The translations under genes were made by a program, and so were the position numbers. From the NCBI RefSeq assembly GCF_014280875.1, contig NZ_JACLAL010000007.1, positions 1 through 64,000 of the forward strand: 64,000 nucleotides of DNA, read 5' to 3'. This document shows, piece by piece, positions 35,861-44,891 of this stretch; the first letter of the stretch is position 1, and each line of letters begins with the position of its first letter. The notes beneath the pieces were generated by a model, which was not told the DNA's origin, did not search any database, and saw only the letters and a list, made by a program, of their open reading frames with translations. This DNA is from Paenirhizobium daejeonense. GTDB lineage: Bacteria > Pseudomonadota > Alphaproteobacteria > Rhizobiales > Rhizobiaceae.

Positions 35861-36623
35861 TATTCGTATCATCCAGGTCGCCCTCTTGGTCGTGCTTCTG
35901 GGCGGATGGCAGCTTGGCGTCACTTCCGGTGCCATCGACCGGTTCTTCTTCCCGGCTCCCTATGACATCGTCAAACAGGTAATCGCCTGGGTCTCCGACA
36001 CCGGCTTTTACAAGCATGTCGGCATCACGCTCAGCGAAACGGTGCTTGGCTACATCATCGGCACGGGTCTCGGCGTCGGCGCCGGCGTCTGGCTGGGTCT
36101 CAGCCCCTTCGTCGCCCGCGTGCTGGACCCGTTCATCAAGGCCGTAAACGCCATTCCGCGTGTCGTTCTGGCCCCCATCTTCGTTCTCTGGCTCGGTCTA
36201 GGCCTGTGGTCGAAGGTGGCACTCGCCGTCACGCTCGTCTTCTTCGTCACCTTCTTCAACGCCATGCAGGGCGTGCGCGAAGTGAACCCGGTCGTGCTGT
36301 CGAATACCCGCATCCTGGGCGCCAGGCGCTCGGATCTGCTGCGTCACGTCTACTTTCCGGCGGCGGCGACCTGGATCCTGTCGTCACTGCGCACCTCCGT
36401 CGGCTTTGCCGTCGTCGGCGCAATCATCGGGGAATATCTCGGTGCATCCGCCGGCCTCGGCTACCTGATTGCCCGCTCGGAAGGCAATTTCGATGCGGTC
36501 GGCGTCTTCGCAGGCATCATTATCCTGGCCGTGTTCGTTCTCATCATCGACCTCATCCTCGACTTTGCAGAAAAGAGGCTGATCACGTGGCGGCCGAATG
36601 CGGGCGAAGAACGGCCTGCTTAA
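35847..36623 (+). CDS. ABC transporter permease (SsuC/TauC type)
   Basis: The 258-residue inner-membrane protein has six predicted helices. Recognisable are the first helix (IRIIQVALLVVLLGGWQLGV), TLSETVLGYIIGTGLGVGAGVWLG, and the EAA-type cytoplasmic loop near NTRILGARRSDLLRHVYFPAAATWILSSLRTSVG. ATG 35847 overlaps the ATPase gene, indicating coupling. A clear terminator follows, so the operon prpF-like, binding protein, ATPase, permease ends here. Confidence 0.95.
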   Translation: MQAVNIRIIQVALLVVLLGGWQLGVTSGAIDRFFFPAPYDIVKQVIAWVSDTGFYKHVGITLSETVLGYIIGTGLGVGAGVWLGLSPFVARVLDPFIKAVNAIPRVVLAPIFVLWLGLGLWSKVALAVTLVFFVTFFNAMQGVREVNPVVLSNTRILGARRSDLLRHVYFPAAATWILSSLRTSVGFAVVGAIIGEYLGASAGLGYLIARSEGNFDAVGVFAGIIILAVFVLIIDLILDFAEKRLITWRPNAGEERPA

Positions 36624-36653
36624 GCCTTCCTGCCCAGAAAAATCAAAACAGAG

Positions 36654-36681
36654 GATCGGCCCCGTCGGGCCGGTCCTTTTC
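36654..36681 (+). terminator. Intrinsic terminator of the prpF-ABC operon
   Basis: GGATCGGCCC (36654-36663), loop CGTC and GGGCCGGTCC (36668-36677) make a 10-bp stem with one G-T pair, followed by TTTT. It starts 31 bases after the permease stop. Confidence 0.85.
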
Positions 36682-36842
36682 GTTGATCGATGGTCACCCT
36701 GGCGCGTCACATGGGATGATCGGATGCGCGGCTTTGAGAGTTTTGGCCCACTGTCTGAAGCGACGGGATGTCCTCTATTCTCGGTCGGCGCAGTCCATGC
36801 CATTGTATTTACGCACGCTCTGAAGACTGAGGCTGGTTTCGC

Positions 36843-37793
36843 ATGCAGCGATTTCCGTTGGGATCTATCGACCTTAATCTCCTGAAGGTCATCTATGCCC
36901 TCGTGATCAAGGGCAACATGACGGCGGCTGGCGAGTATATCGGCCTCTCCCAGCCCGCGATGAGCCATGCACTCAAGCGCGTGAGGGCGATCTTGGGAGA
37001 CGAGCTGTTCAAGAAGACGTCCGGCGGTTTTGTGATGACGCGCTTTTGCACGGAGATATTTCCCGCCGTGCGGCGTATCATCGAGGACACTGAGTCCGTG
37101 ATGCTGTCGCGCTTTGATTTTGAACCTGCGACTTCCAATCGCGCATTCGGGATCGGTATGAACGATTATTTTTCGGTCGTCCTGATGCCCCGCCTTCTCG
37201 AGCGTGTGCGTTCAAGGGCGCCGCACTGTGTGCTCGAGGTCATTCACATGCCGCGCACGGGCGGCACGCAAAACAGAAATTTCCTTCCGGTCGTTCAGGA
37301 ACACCTCGACGAGGGCGCCATCGATGTGGCCGTCATGACGGCCGACACGTTTCCGGCCCGCTATCGATGCACGTCCCTCTTCACGGAGAGGCGGGTCTGC
37401 ATCATGTCGGCCACCAATCCGGCCGCAAAGAAGCCTCTGACGCTCGATGCGCTGCTATCGCTCGGGCATGTCAAAGTCACCTCCGCCCCCAGTCGCCGGG
37501 GTTGGATCGATGAGCGGCTGGATGCCATGGGCCTTCAGCGCAGGGTTGTCGCTGTTGTCCCGCATTTTTCCGCCGCGGTTGCGATCATCGCCCGCAGCGA
37601 TCTCGTGGCCATCATGCCGGAAAGCGTCGCAAGGCTGTTTGAACATTCACATGAACTCTTGCTGCTGGACTCTCCGTTTGCGGAGGAAAAACAGTCAACC
37701 AGCATGATCTGGCTTGCCGAAAAGGAACGCGATCCGGCAAGTCAATGGCTGAGAGAACAGATCTCGGCCTGCTTTACCGCGGATGCGACCTGA
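36843..37793 (+). CDS. LysR family regulator (NodD/SyrM-like group)
   Basis: The 316-residue protein starts IDLNLLKVIYALVIKGNMTAAGEYIGLSQPAMSHALKRVRAILGDELFKKT, the HTH of the NodD/SyrM/PcpR-like branch. This is followed by FGIGMNDYFSVVLMPRLLERVRSRAP and a normal effector domain. It converges on the serine-hydrolase/ABC cluster, which it may control, or it may act on the upstream ABC operon. About 160 bases separate it from the preceding terminator. Confidence 0.9.
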   Translation: MQRFPLGSIDLNLLKVIYALVIKGNMTAAGEYIGLSQPAMSHALKRVRAILGDELFKKTSGGFVMTRFCTEIFPAVRRIIEDTESVMLSRFDFEPATSNRAFGIGMNDYFSVVLMPRLLERVRSRAPHCVLEVIHMPRTGGTQNRNFLPVVQEHLDEGAIDVAVMTADTFPARYRCTSLFTERRVCIMSATNPAAKKPLTLDALLSLGHVKVTSAPSRRGWIDERLDAMGLQRRVVAVVPHFSAAVAIIARSDLVAIMPESVARLFEHSHELLLLDSPFAEEKQSTSMIWLAEKERDPASQWLREQISACFTADAT

Positions 37794-37817
37794 TCGGCCG
37801 CCGTCCCGCGGTCTCGA

Positions 37818-38897
37818 TCATCGGGCGGCCATCTTCGCGCGGATGAAATGATCGGTCACGGCGAGGAAATCTTCCATGGTCACGGCAGGCAGTTCTTCCT
37901 TGAAGCTGCCGTCGTTGCGCGCGATTGCGAGGTCGTCCGGGATCGCCCTTCTGTTCACGAACACCATGTCGAGCGCCGGCAGGCATAGGATGAACTGGCC
38001 GAAATGACCGGCGGCAATGCAGGCGCCCCGCCATTCCGGTGTTTCATCCCGAACGACAGGGATCCACCAGAGATAGCTGTAACCGGCGATCCGGGACTTC
38101 TTGCTCTCGTTCATCTTGTCCGCAGAAACGCGGATCTTCGTGCTTTCCTCCACCCAGTCGGCCGGGACGACCTGGCTTTTATCCCAACGACCATTGCGGA
38201 CCATTGCAAGCCCCAGTCGCGCCATATCACGGCCGGACAGGAAGAAGTGGTAGGCGAGGTACCGTGACGCTCCGTCGTAACCCATCATCCGCTGACGGGC
38301 CGGATCGAAGTCTTGCATCTGCATCGGAACCGCGAAATCCTCCTCGAAGGCCTTGAAGACACTGCGGCCGGTCAACTGTTCGAACGCAGCCCCGAGCACG
38401 TTGAAATCCCAGTTATTGTAATGGAAATAGGCGCCGGGTGTCTTCGAGCCGCGCTCGGGAATGTTCTTGGTGTTGCTACCGGGGCTCCCCGGCTGGTGGT
38501 ACACGCCCGAGCTGCTGATCAGAAGGTCGCGCAGCGTTGCCGTCTTTTCGATCGGCAGCAGGCCGTGATCCTCATCAATGCCGAGGTCCGCCATGGTCAG
38601 GTCGAGGTCGATCTTTCCTTCGGCAACGGCTTTGCCCATCAGCATCGACAGGATGCTCTTGCGGGTCGAGGCGAGATAGCTCACCTCGCTGATATCGCCA
38701 TAGCTGTAAAGGATCTCGCCTCCGGCAACGGCCGTGAAGGACGTGGTCGGCAGTGCCTCCAGCGCCGCATCGACCTTTGCACGGATCTCGGCCGAAAGGC
38801 CGTGTTCCTGCGGATTGTCCACCTGCTTCCATGCTTCTGCCGGAAATGTTTGGCCAGGATCGGTCCCGAGATGTTCCAGAGGGGCTGAAACAGACAT
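37818..38897 (-). CDS. Cytoplasmic class C beta-lactamase-type serine hydrolase
   Basis: The 359-residue protein has catalytic motif Ser77-Thr-Arg-Lys80 (SYLASTRKSILSML) and Tyr160-Asn-Asn162 in FHYNNWDFNVLG. The downstream SRYLAYHFFLSGRDMARLG and SYLWWIP complete the fold. There is no signal peptide. It closely resembles the exported hydrolase at 44892 across its length. It is the last gene of the reverse-strand cluster, 40 bases after the importer ATPase. Family members are esterases, amidases or D-peptidases (NylB and EstB types); this one probably acts on the imported compound. Confidence 0.9.
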   Translation of the reverse strand: MSVSAPLEHLGTDPGQTFPAEAWKQVDNPQEHGLSAEIRAKVDAALEALPTTSFTAVAGGEILYSYGDISEVSYLASTRKSILSMLMGKAVAEGKIDLDLTMADLGIDEDHGLLPIEKTATLRDLLISSSGVYHQPGSPGSNTKNIPERGSKTPGAYFHYNNWDFNVLGAAFEQLTGRSVFKAFEEDFAVPMQMQDFDPARQRMMGYDGASRYLAYHFFLSGRDMARLGLAMVRNGRWDKSQVVPADWVEESTKIRVSADKMNESKKSRIAGYSYLWWIPVVRDETPEWRGACIAAGHFGQFILCLPALDMVFVNRRAIPDDLAIARNDGSFKEELPAVTMEDFLAVTDHFIRAKMAAR

Positions 38898-38936
38898 AGT
38901 TCTTCCTTTACGGTTATAGATTGTGATTTCCAGATG

Positions 38937-39926
38937 TCAGTCGTTCAGGTGGCAGGCGCTCTTGTGGCGCGAACCGACCGTACGAAGCTCGGGCCGCTCG
39001 ATCCGGCAGCGGTCCATCGCCAACGGACAGCGGGGGTGGAAGTGACAACCGGACGGCGGTGAAAGCGGGCTCGGTATTTCGCCTTCGATGGCCGAAAAGC
39101 TCCGCTGCACCGGGTCAAGGCTCGGTCTCTCCTGGAGGAGCGCGCGGGTATAGGGGTGATTGGGGTGCGAAAACAGCTCTTCGACCGCCGCTTCTTCCAC
39201 GACACGACCGAGATACATCACCACCACGCGGTCGGAGATATGTTCGACCACGGACAGGTCGTGGCTGATGAAGATGTATGTGAGGTCGAGCTGTTTTCTT
39301 AAGTCGAGAAACAGATTGAGGATCTGGGCCTGGATCGACACATCAAGAGCCGCGACCGACTCGTCGCAGATCAGCATGTCCGGCTGAACCGCAAGCGCAC
39401 GCGCGATGCCGATACGCTGGCGCTGCCCGCCGCTGAACTGATGCGGAAAGCGGGATGCCATGGAAGGATCAAGGCCGGCACGCGCCATCTGCAGACTGAC
39501 ATAATCATCCAGCTCCCGCGCCGTCGTCAGTCCATGATGAAGGGGAGCAGCACCTATGATCTCGCGCACACGCTGCCGGGGGTTCAGAGAGGAGGAGGGG
39601 TCCTGAAAGATCATCTGAACCTTCAGCCGCGCCGCCTCGGCCTCTTCCCCGGGCATGTCCTGAAGACGCTTGTCGCGGAAGAGCACCGTTCCCTCCGACG
39701 CCTGCAGCAGTCCTGCCACCACCCGTCCAAGTGTCGATTTTCCGCAGCCGGACTCGCCGACGATCCCGACGACTTCGCCTTCCGCGACAGTCAGGCTGAC
39801 GTCATCCAAGGCACGGACGACGGGATTGGGGGGCTTCAGGCCCATGAATTCGGCGCCGCGTTCCACCAATCCGGATTTGCGGCTGAAGCGTTTGCTGACG
39901 CTGCGAACTTCCAGTCGGTTGCTCAT
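38937..39926 (-). CDS. Oligopeptide-type ABC importer ATPase, DppF/OppF-like
   Basis: The 329-residue protein has Walker A GESGCGKST at 57-65, signature FSGGQRQRIGIARAL, Walker B MLICDESVAALDVS and switch TYIFISHDLSVVEHIS. The C-terminal Opp/Dpp extension has conserved cysteines (HFHPRCPLAMDRCR), often involved in an iron-sulfur site or zinc. Its ATG overlaps the DppD-like stop (ATGA). It works as a heterodimer with that protein. Confidence 0.95.
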   Translation of the reverse strand: MSNRLEVRSVSKRFSRKSGLVERGAEFMGLKPPNPVVRALDDVSLTVAEGEVVGIVGESGCGKSTLGRVVAGLLQASEGTVLFRDKRLQDMPGEEAEAARLKVQMIFQDPSSSLNPRQRVREIIGAAPLHHGLTTARELDDYVSLQMARAGLDPSMASRFPHQFSGGQRQRIGIARALAVQPDMLICDESVAALDVSIQAQILNLFLDLRKQLDLTYIFISHDLSVVEHISDRVVVMYLGRVVEEAAVEELFSHPNHPYTRALLQERPSLDPVQRSFSAIEGEIPSPLSPPSGCHFHPRCPLAMDRCRIERPELRTVGSRHKSACHLND

Positions 39927-40897
39927 GATGACGCTCCCTCCATGACGGGGTGAAAACAGCGAAGAAGCCGACCTTCGACAGGCTCAAGTTGCGGGGGGCT
40001 CAGACAGAGCTGCGTTGCCGACGCGCAGCGGGGATGGAAGGCGCATCCTTTCGGCATGTTGGCGACGGAGGGTGTCGTCCCCGAGATCTGCTTGAGCCTT
40101 GAGCCGCGCTGGTTGTGGGCAGGAAGGCTCGCGATCAGTCCGTTGGTATAGGGGTGCATGGGACGGCGCAGCAGGTCGGCCGTCTTGCCCTGCTCGGCGA
40201 TGCGGCCGGCATACATGACCGACACCTTTTCGGCGAGACCGGCCACAACCGAAAGATCATGGGTAATCCAGATCAGCGCGGTTCCCTTGTCGCGGGCAAG
40301 CTTTTGCACGATCGAGAGGATCTGCGCCTGGATCGTGACGTCGAGAGCCGTGGTCGGTTCATCGGCAATGATCAGGTCCGGCGACATCAGCAGGGCAATG
40401 GCGATGGCAACTCTCTGCCGCATTCCCCCGGAAAACTGATGCGGATAGGCGCTCAGCCTTTCCTCGGGGCTGGGGATGCCGACCATGCCCAATGCGTCGC
40501 GCGCCCTCTCGCGTGCTGCCTGCTTGCCGATCTTTTCATGGGCATGCACGACCTCCATCATCTGCGTATCGATACGCAGGACGGGATTGAGCGTCGACAT
40601 GGGATCCTGGAAAATCATGGCGATCCGGTTGCCGCGGACCGACCGGATTTCCCTCTCGGAAAGGTTCCGCAAATCCTTGCCCTTGAAGAGAACCTGTCCG
40701 CCGGTGACCTGGGCGGGCTTGTCGATCAAGCCCATGATCGACAGACCGGTAACGGATTTTCCGGATCCCGATTCGCCGACGAGCCCCATCACCTCTCCAG
40801 CTGCGAGCTCGAGATTGATGTCGTCGATCAGCGTGACGCGACCTTCCGACGTGACGACTTCGGTCTTCAGACTTCTGATTTCGAGCATGGCGGTCAT
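39923..40897 (-). CDS. Oligopeptide-type ABC importer ATPase, DppD/OppD-like
   Basis: The 324-residue protein has Walker A GESGSGKSV at 41-49, signature FSGGMRQRVAIAIAL, Walker B LIIADEPTTALDVT and switch LIWITHDLSVVAGLAE. The Opp/Dpp C-terminal extension has CAFHPRCASATQLC. It overlaps the permease gene upstream by 4 bases (ATGA) and the DppF-like gene downstream by 4 bases, a tightly coupled arrangement. Confidence 0.95.
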   Translation of the reverse strand: MTAMLEIRSLKTEVVTSEGRVTLIDDINLELAAGEVMGLVGESGSGKSVTGLSIMGLIDKPAQVTGGQVLFKGKDLRNLSEREIRSVRGNRIAMIFQDPMSTLNPVLRIDTQMMEVVHAHEKIGKQAARERARDALGMVGIPSPEERLSAYPHQFSGGMRQRVAIAIALLMSPDLIIADEPTTALDVTIQAQILSIVQKLARDKGTALIWITHDLSVVAGLAEKVSVMYAGRIAEQGKTADLLRRPMHPYTNGLIASLPAHNQRGSRLKQISGTTPSVANMPKGCAFHPRCASATQLCLSPPQLEPVEGRLLRCFHPVMEGASS

Positions 40898-41793
40898 TTC
40901 GGTGCAGCCTTCGGATCGAGCAACTGACGCAGGCGGTCGCCGACGAGGTTGATCGCAAAGATGGTGACGAGAAGCGCTATCCCGGGGAACAGGGCGATCC
41001 AGTAGGTCCCCGACAACATGAATTCATAGCCGCTGGAAATGAGGAGGCCGAGCGACGGTTCGGTCACGGGGACGCCGAGGCCAAGGAAGCTGAGCGTCGC
41101 CTCAAGCGTGATCGCGCGCGCCACCTGCATGGTCAGCAGAACCACCAGCGGAGACAGACAGTTTGGAAGAAGCTGACGAAACAGAATATTCCGGTGCGGC
41201 AAGCGCAGTGACCTTGCCGCTTCCACATATTCACGGCGAAGCTCCGTCAATGCGGCGCCGCGGGCGGTGCGGGCGTAGGTGGCCCATTCCACGAGCACGA
41301 TCGCGAACACCACGTTGCCGACGCTTTTTCCCAGCAGCGCGAGAATGAGAAGCGCCGAAAGGATGGTGGGGAAGGACAGCTGGAGATCGACGATGCGCAT
41401 CATGGCCGTTTCGACCTTGCCGCCGACATAGGCGGCAGTCAGGCCGAAGGCGGTGCCGATGATGAAGGCGATGGCCGCCGATCCGAGGCCAACGATCAGG
41501 CTGATCCTCAGGCCATGAAGGATTGCCGAGAGCATGTCTCGACCCTGATTGTCCGAGCCGAACAGGAAGGTGAAGCCGGCCGAGGCTTCCGATCCCGGCG
41601 GCATGCGGCCATCCATGATGTCCAGCTGCATCAGGTCATAAGGGTTTTGAGGCGATAGCACGGGTGCGAAGATCGCCAACAGGACGATCAGGGTGATCAG
41701 GACGAGCCCGATGAGCGCCAGCGGCGAGCGTGAAAACTGTCGCATGAATTGCAGCCCAGGGCGGAATTTGGCGGAACGCGGAATTGCTGGCAC
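40894..41793 (-). CDS. Oligopeptide-type ABC importer permease, DppC-like
   Basis: The 299-residue permease has an N-terminal OppC_N segment (SRSPLALIGLVLITLIVLLAIFAPVLSPQNPYD), SDNQGRDMLSAILHGLRISLIVGLG, and the EAA loop (AARSLRLPHRNILFRQLLPN). Six transmembrane helices are predicted. It begins one base after the DppB-like stop and is coupled to the DppD-like gene. Confidence 0.95.
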   Translation of the reverse strand: MPAIPRSAKFRPGLQFMRQFSRSPLALIGLVLITLIVLLAIFAPVLSPQNPYDLMQLDIMDGRMPPGSEASAGFTFLFGSDNQGRDMLSAILHGLRISLIVGLGSAAIAFIIGTAFGLTAAYVGGKVETAMMRIVDLQLSFPTILSALLILALLGKSVGNVVFAIVLVEWATYARTARGAALTELRREYVEAARSLRLPHRNILFRQLLPNCLSPLVVLLTMQVARAITLEATLSFLGLGVPVTEPSLGLLISSGYEFMLSGTYWIALFPGIALLVTIFAINLVGDRLRQLLDPKAAPK

Positions 41794-41794
41794 G

Positions 41795-42766
41795 TCACTC
41801 TCCCTGAAGTCGGATACGTGGATCGAGCAGCCGGTAGGTGACGTCGACGACGAGGTTGATGATGACGAACATGATGACCACGAGCATGAGGTAGGCCACG
41901 ATCACGGGGCGATCGAGCGCGCCGATGCTGTCGATGATGATCTTTCCGACACCCGGCCAGGCAAAGATGGTTTCGGTGACAACGGAAAATGCGATTGTCT
42001 GGCCGATATCGAGGCCGACGACCGTGACGACGGGGATCATGACGTTCTTCAGAACATGGACGCTGAGGATGCGCCGTGGCGACAGGCCCTTGGCCCTGGC
42101 AAACCGGACATATTCGCTGGACATGGCTTCGCGGACACCGGCTTCGGTGAGACGCGTCACCATGGAAATGTTGAACAGCGAAAGGCCGACGGCCGGCAGC
42201 ACCATGTGCCTCAGCCCGTCGAGCGTCACGAACGACCACGGAATGCCGAACAGGGTTTGGGTTGCTCCACGACCGGAACTGGGCAGCCAGCCCAGTTGAA
42301 CGCTGAAGATCATGATGAGCAGAATGGCGATCCAGAAGATTGGCAGGCTGAAGCCGAAGATTGAACCGATCATGATCACGCGGGAAAAGGCGCTTTCCGG
42401 CTTCCATCCGGCCATGAGGCCGAGGGGAACGCCGAAGACGAGCGAAAGGAGAACTGCGGCGAGGGCAAGCTCCAGGGTCGCCGGCAAGCGCGAGAGGATC
42501 AGCTCGACGGCCGGCTCCTTATAGACGTAGCTGATGCCGAGATTGCCCTGTAGGACACCTTTCAGGAACAGAAAGAACTGTTCGTACAGCGGGCGATCAA
42601 GGCCGAGATCGGCGATCAGCCGCAGGCGGTCTTCGTGCGTGGCTTCCGCCGGAAGCAGGGTTTCGATCGGGCTGCCGATCAGGTGAAGACCGACAAACAC
42701 GATCACGGCCATGGCCAAAGCAACCAGGATTGCTTGCAGCAGGCGCTGGATGATCCATAGGGTCAT
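41795..42766 (-). CDS. Oligopeptide-type ABC importer permease, DppB-like
   Basis: The 323-residue permease starts MTLWIIQRLLQAILVALAMAVIVFVGLHLIG, typical of DppB. It continues with LGLDRPLYEQFFLFLKGVLQGNLG, an EAA loop (FARAKGLSPRRILSVHVLKNVMIPVV) and FAWPGVGKIIIDSIGALDRPVI. ATG 42766 is chosen because the preceding in-frame residues do not fit a membrane start. The gap to the binding-protein gene is 164 bases. Confidence 0.95.
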   Translation of the reverse strand: MTLWIIQRLLQAILVALAMAVIVFVGLHLIGSPIETLLPAEATHEDRLRLIADLGLDRPLYEQFFLFLKGVLQGNLGISYVYKEPAVELILSRLPATLELALAAVLLSLVFGVPLGLMAGWKPESAFSRVIMIGSIFGFSLPIFWIAILLIMIFSVQLGWLPSSGRGATQTLFGIPWSFVTLDGLRHMVLPAVGLSLFNISMVTRLTEAGVREAMSSEYVRFARAKGLSPRRILSVHVLKNVMIPVVTVVGLDIGQTIAFSVVTETIFAWPGVGKIIIDSIGALDRPVIVAYLMLVVIMFVIINLVVDVTYRLLDPRIRLQGE

Positions 42767-42930
42767 GATACCCTCAAACAATGATGATGTGGGGCGACCC
42801 GCACATTCCACGGTGCGGGATGTCAGATAGACCGCGTTTCGGCTTTTCGCATCCTTGTCGAAAGCCGCCGCTCATCTGCGCGCGGGATGTCAGTGACGGA
42901 TCGGCAAGCTTCCGATCCGTCACTTCAGGT

Positions 42931-44493
42931 TTACTCAGCGATGTCCTTGACGAGCGTACGCTCATCGATCCGCGGTGCGTAAGACAGGCCCTTGCGCGCG
43001 ACCCACGCATTGCTCTGCTGATAAAGCGGTATGATGGCGCCGTCGTTCACCGCGACCTTGACCGCTTCGACAAGGGCTGCTTCCCGCGCCTTGTCGTCGT
43101 AAATCGTCATTGCCTTTGCAACGAGATCATCAAGAGCCGGATTGGAATATCCGCTATCGTTTGCCGCACCCAGCCCTCGCTGCGGATCGACGGTGCCAAG
43201 CACGTTGACCAGCATGGAGCTTGCGTCATAGGTGGCGTTGCCGAGGCCCAAGAGCTTCATGGCGAAGTCCGATTTGCGCGACGAAAACGTGGTCCAGGGA
43301 AGAGATTCCACATTCGTCTTCACCCCGATGCGGGTCCACATCTGCGCAACCGCCTGCACGACGGCCGGCGCGTTGGGATAGCGGTCATTGGGCACGTGAA
43401 CCGTCAGCTGGAAACCGTTCGGGAAGCCGGCGTCGGCGAGCAATTTCTTGGCGGCTGCCGCGTCGGGCTTGGGGGGCTGGATGTCATCGGTGTAGGAGAA
43501 GGCGCCTTTCGGCAGCCACTGGCCGGATGCCGTCGCCGTGCCTTCCATGATCTTGTCGACGATCCCTTCGCGGTTTATCGCCACGGACAAGGCCGTGCGG
43601 ACGCGCGGATCGGCAAGCGGGTTTGTCTCCAGCGCTTCTCCATTCGGCCCCTTCACATTGGCCTTCCAGGTTTCGCCGGACGTCGTCGGCGCCAGATAGA
43701 TCACGCGCAAGCCGGGCGTGGAGACGAAGGAGAGAGTGGCCGTCGACTTGAAGCGCGCGATATCGGTCGCGGCAGGCGCGTCGATAATGTCGACATCGCC
43801 CGCCAGAATGGCGGTGGTGCGCGCGCTGGCGCTGGAAATCATGCGGTAGGTCGCATGCTCCCAGGCGACTTTCTTGCCCCACCAGTCGGGATTGCGCTCC
43901 AGTCCGACTTCGATGCCCTGCTTGAATGTCGAGAACCGGAAGGGGCCGGTGCCGATCGCCGCCTTGCCTGAATTGTAGTCGGCAGTGTCTGCACCTTCAC
44001 CGGCGTGCCGTGATACAATTGCCATATTGGCAAGATCGCCCGGAAGGGTCGGCGCCGGTGACTTGGTGTCGATGATAACCGAAAGATCTCCGTCGGCTTT
44101 GACGCTCGCGACATTCCTGATGAAGCCGCCGAACCCGCCGGGGCTGTTGGGGACCTTCCCGGCTCGACCAAGCGTGAAAACCACGTCATCGGCGGTGAAG
44201 GGCTTTCCGTCGTGCCACTTCACACCGTCACGAAGGGTAAAGCGCCACTTGGTATCGGAAACCGCTTCCCACTTCGTCGCCAGACCTTCAACCAGCTGTC
44301 CTTCGGCGGTGCGCTCGGTCAAACGGTCGAAAATCTGCATCGCGATGCTGTTGTTGGGCGATGCGTTGTAAAAATGCGGATCGACCGATGTGACGGTGCC
44401 GCTCAGCCCGACGGTGATGTCCTTGGCCGCTGCCGGGCCACCCAAAAAGCTCGCGCAACTTGCAAAGCCCAACCAGAAAGCTAGATTTTTCAT
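42931..44493 (-). CDS. ABC importer substrate-binding protein (family 5, DppA/OppA-like)
   Basis: The 520-residue protein has a signal peptide (about 23 residues, ending GGPAAAKD). The SBP_bac_5 landmarks are LTERTAEGQLVEGLATKWEAVSDTKWRFTLRDGVKWHDGKPFTADDVVFTL and YNSGKAAIGTGPFRF. The domain order fits peptide, nickel, opine or glycoside binders. It heads the importer genes. Given the neighbours, the ligand may be an oligomer or ester-linked compound rather than a plain peptide; this is inference. Confidence 0.95.
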   Translation of the reverse strand: MKNLAFWLGFASCASFLGGPAAAKDITVGLSGTVTSVDPHFYNASPNNSIAMQIFDRLTERTAEGQLVEGLATKWEAVSDTKWRFTLRDGVKWHDGKPFTADDVVFTLGRAGKVPNSPGGFGGFIRNVASVKADGDLSVIIDTKSPAPTLPGDLANMAIVSRHAGEGADTADYNSGKAAIGTGPFRFSTFKQGIEVGLERNPDWWGKKVAWEHATYRMISSASARTTAILAGDVDIIDAPAATDIARFKSTATLSFVSTPGLRVIYLAPTTSGETWKANVKGPNGEALETNPLADPRVRTALSVAINREGIVDKIMEGTATASGQWLPKGAFSYTDDIQPPKPDAAAAKKLLADAGFPNGFQLTVHVPNDRYPNAPAVVQAVAQMWTRIGVKTNVESLPWTTFSSRKSDFAMKLLGLGNATYDASSMLVNVLGTVDPQRGLGAANDSGYSNPALDDLVAKAMTIYDDKAREAALVEAVKVAVNDGAIIPLYQQSNAWVARKGLSYAPRIDERTLVKDIAE

Positions 44494-44891
44494 ATTGTTC
44501 CCTTTTATTGACGCCCCGCTGGAGCGCTTTTCTCGCTGTAGGTTGGGATACATCTATTTCCAGGTGTTTTGATTTATCAAATGAATGTTTTTCTGCCGAT
44601 CATTCGCCTGACGAATATCGCTGGTGACGCTCTCAACAATGGGCGAACAATTCCTGCAGGACAGGAACTGGGACGTCGCTGTTTCTGCTGCAAGACAAGT
44701 TACTGATCGCGCCTGCACGCTAGTCGTGATCGGCGGCATCCGGCGACGGCATGTCCCGGGCTTTCATGGCGTTTTCGCCGCGGAGTGCGCGCGCTGGATG
44801 GCGGACATGCCGCCACCGCGCTCTCTCAAAGAAGGCGGAGCGCCCGCGAATTCAGCCGGTGCCTTCGCGCGCGCTCCAGGGGCTCTGTCGC
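44494..44891. other. Gap between importer and exported hydrolase genes
   Basis: About 400 bases lie upstream of the binding-protein gene. They must hold its promoter and ribosome site (GGGAAC before ATG 44493). A forward open frame (44624-44947) is not recognised and overlaps the end of the hydrolase on the other strand. I see no strong hairpin. Confidence 0.4.
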
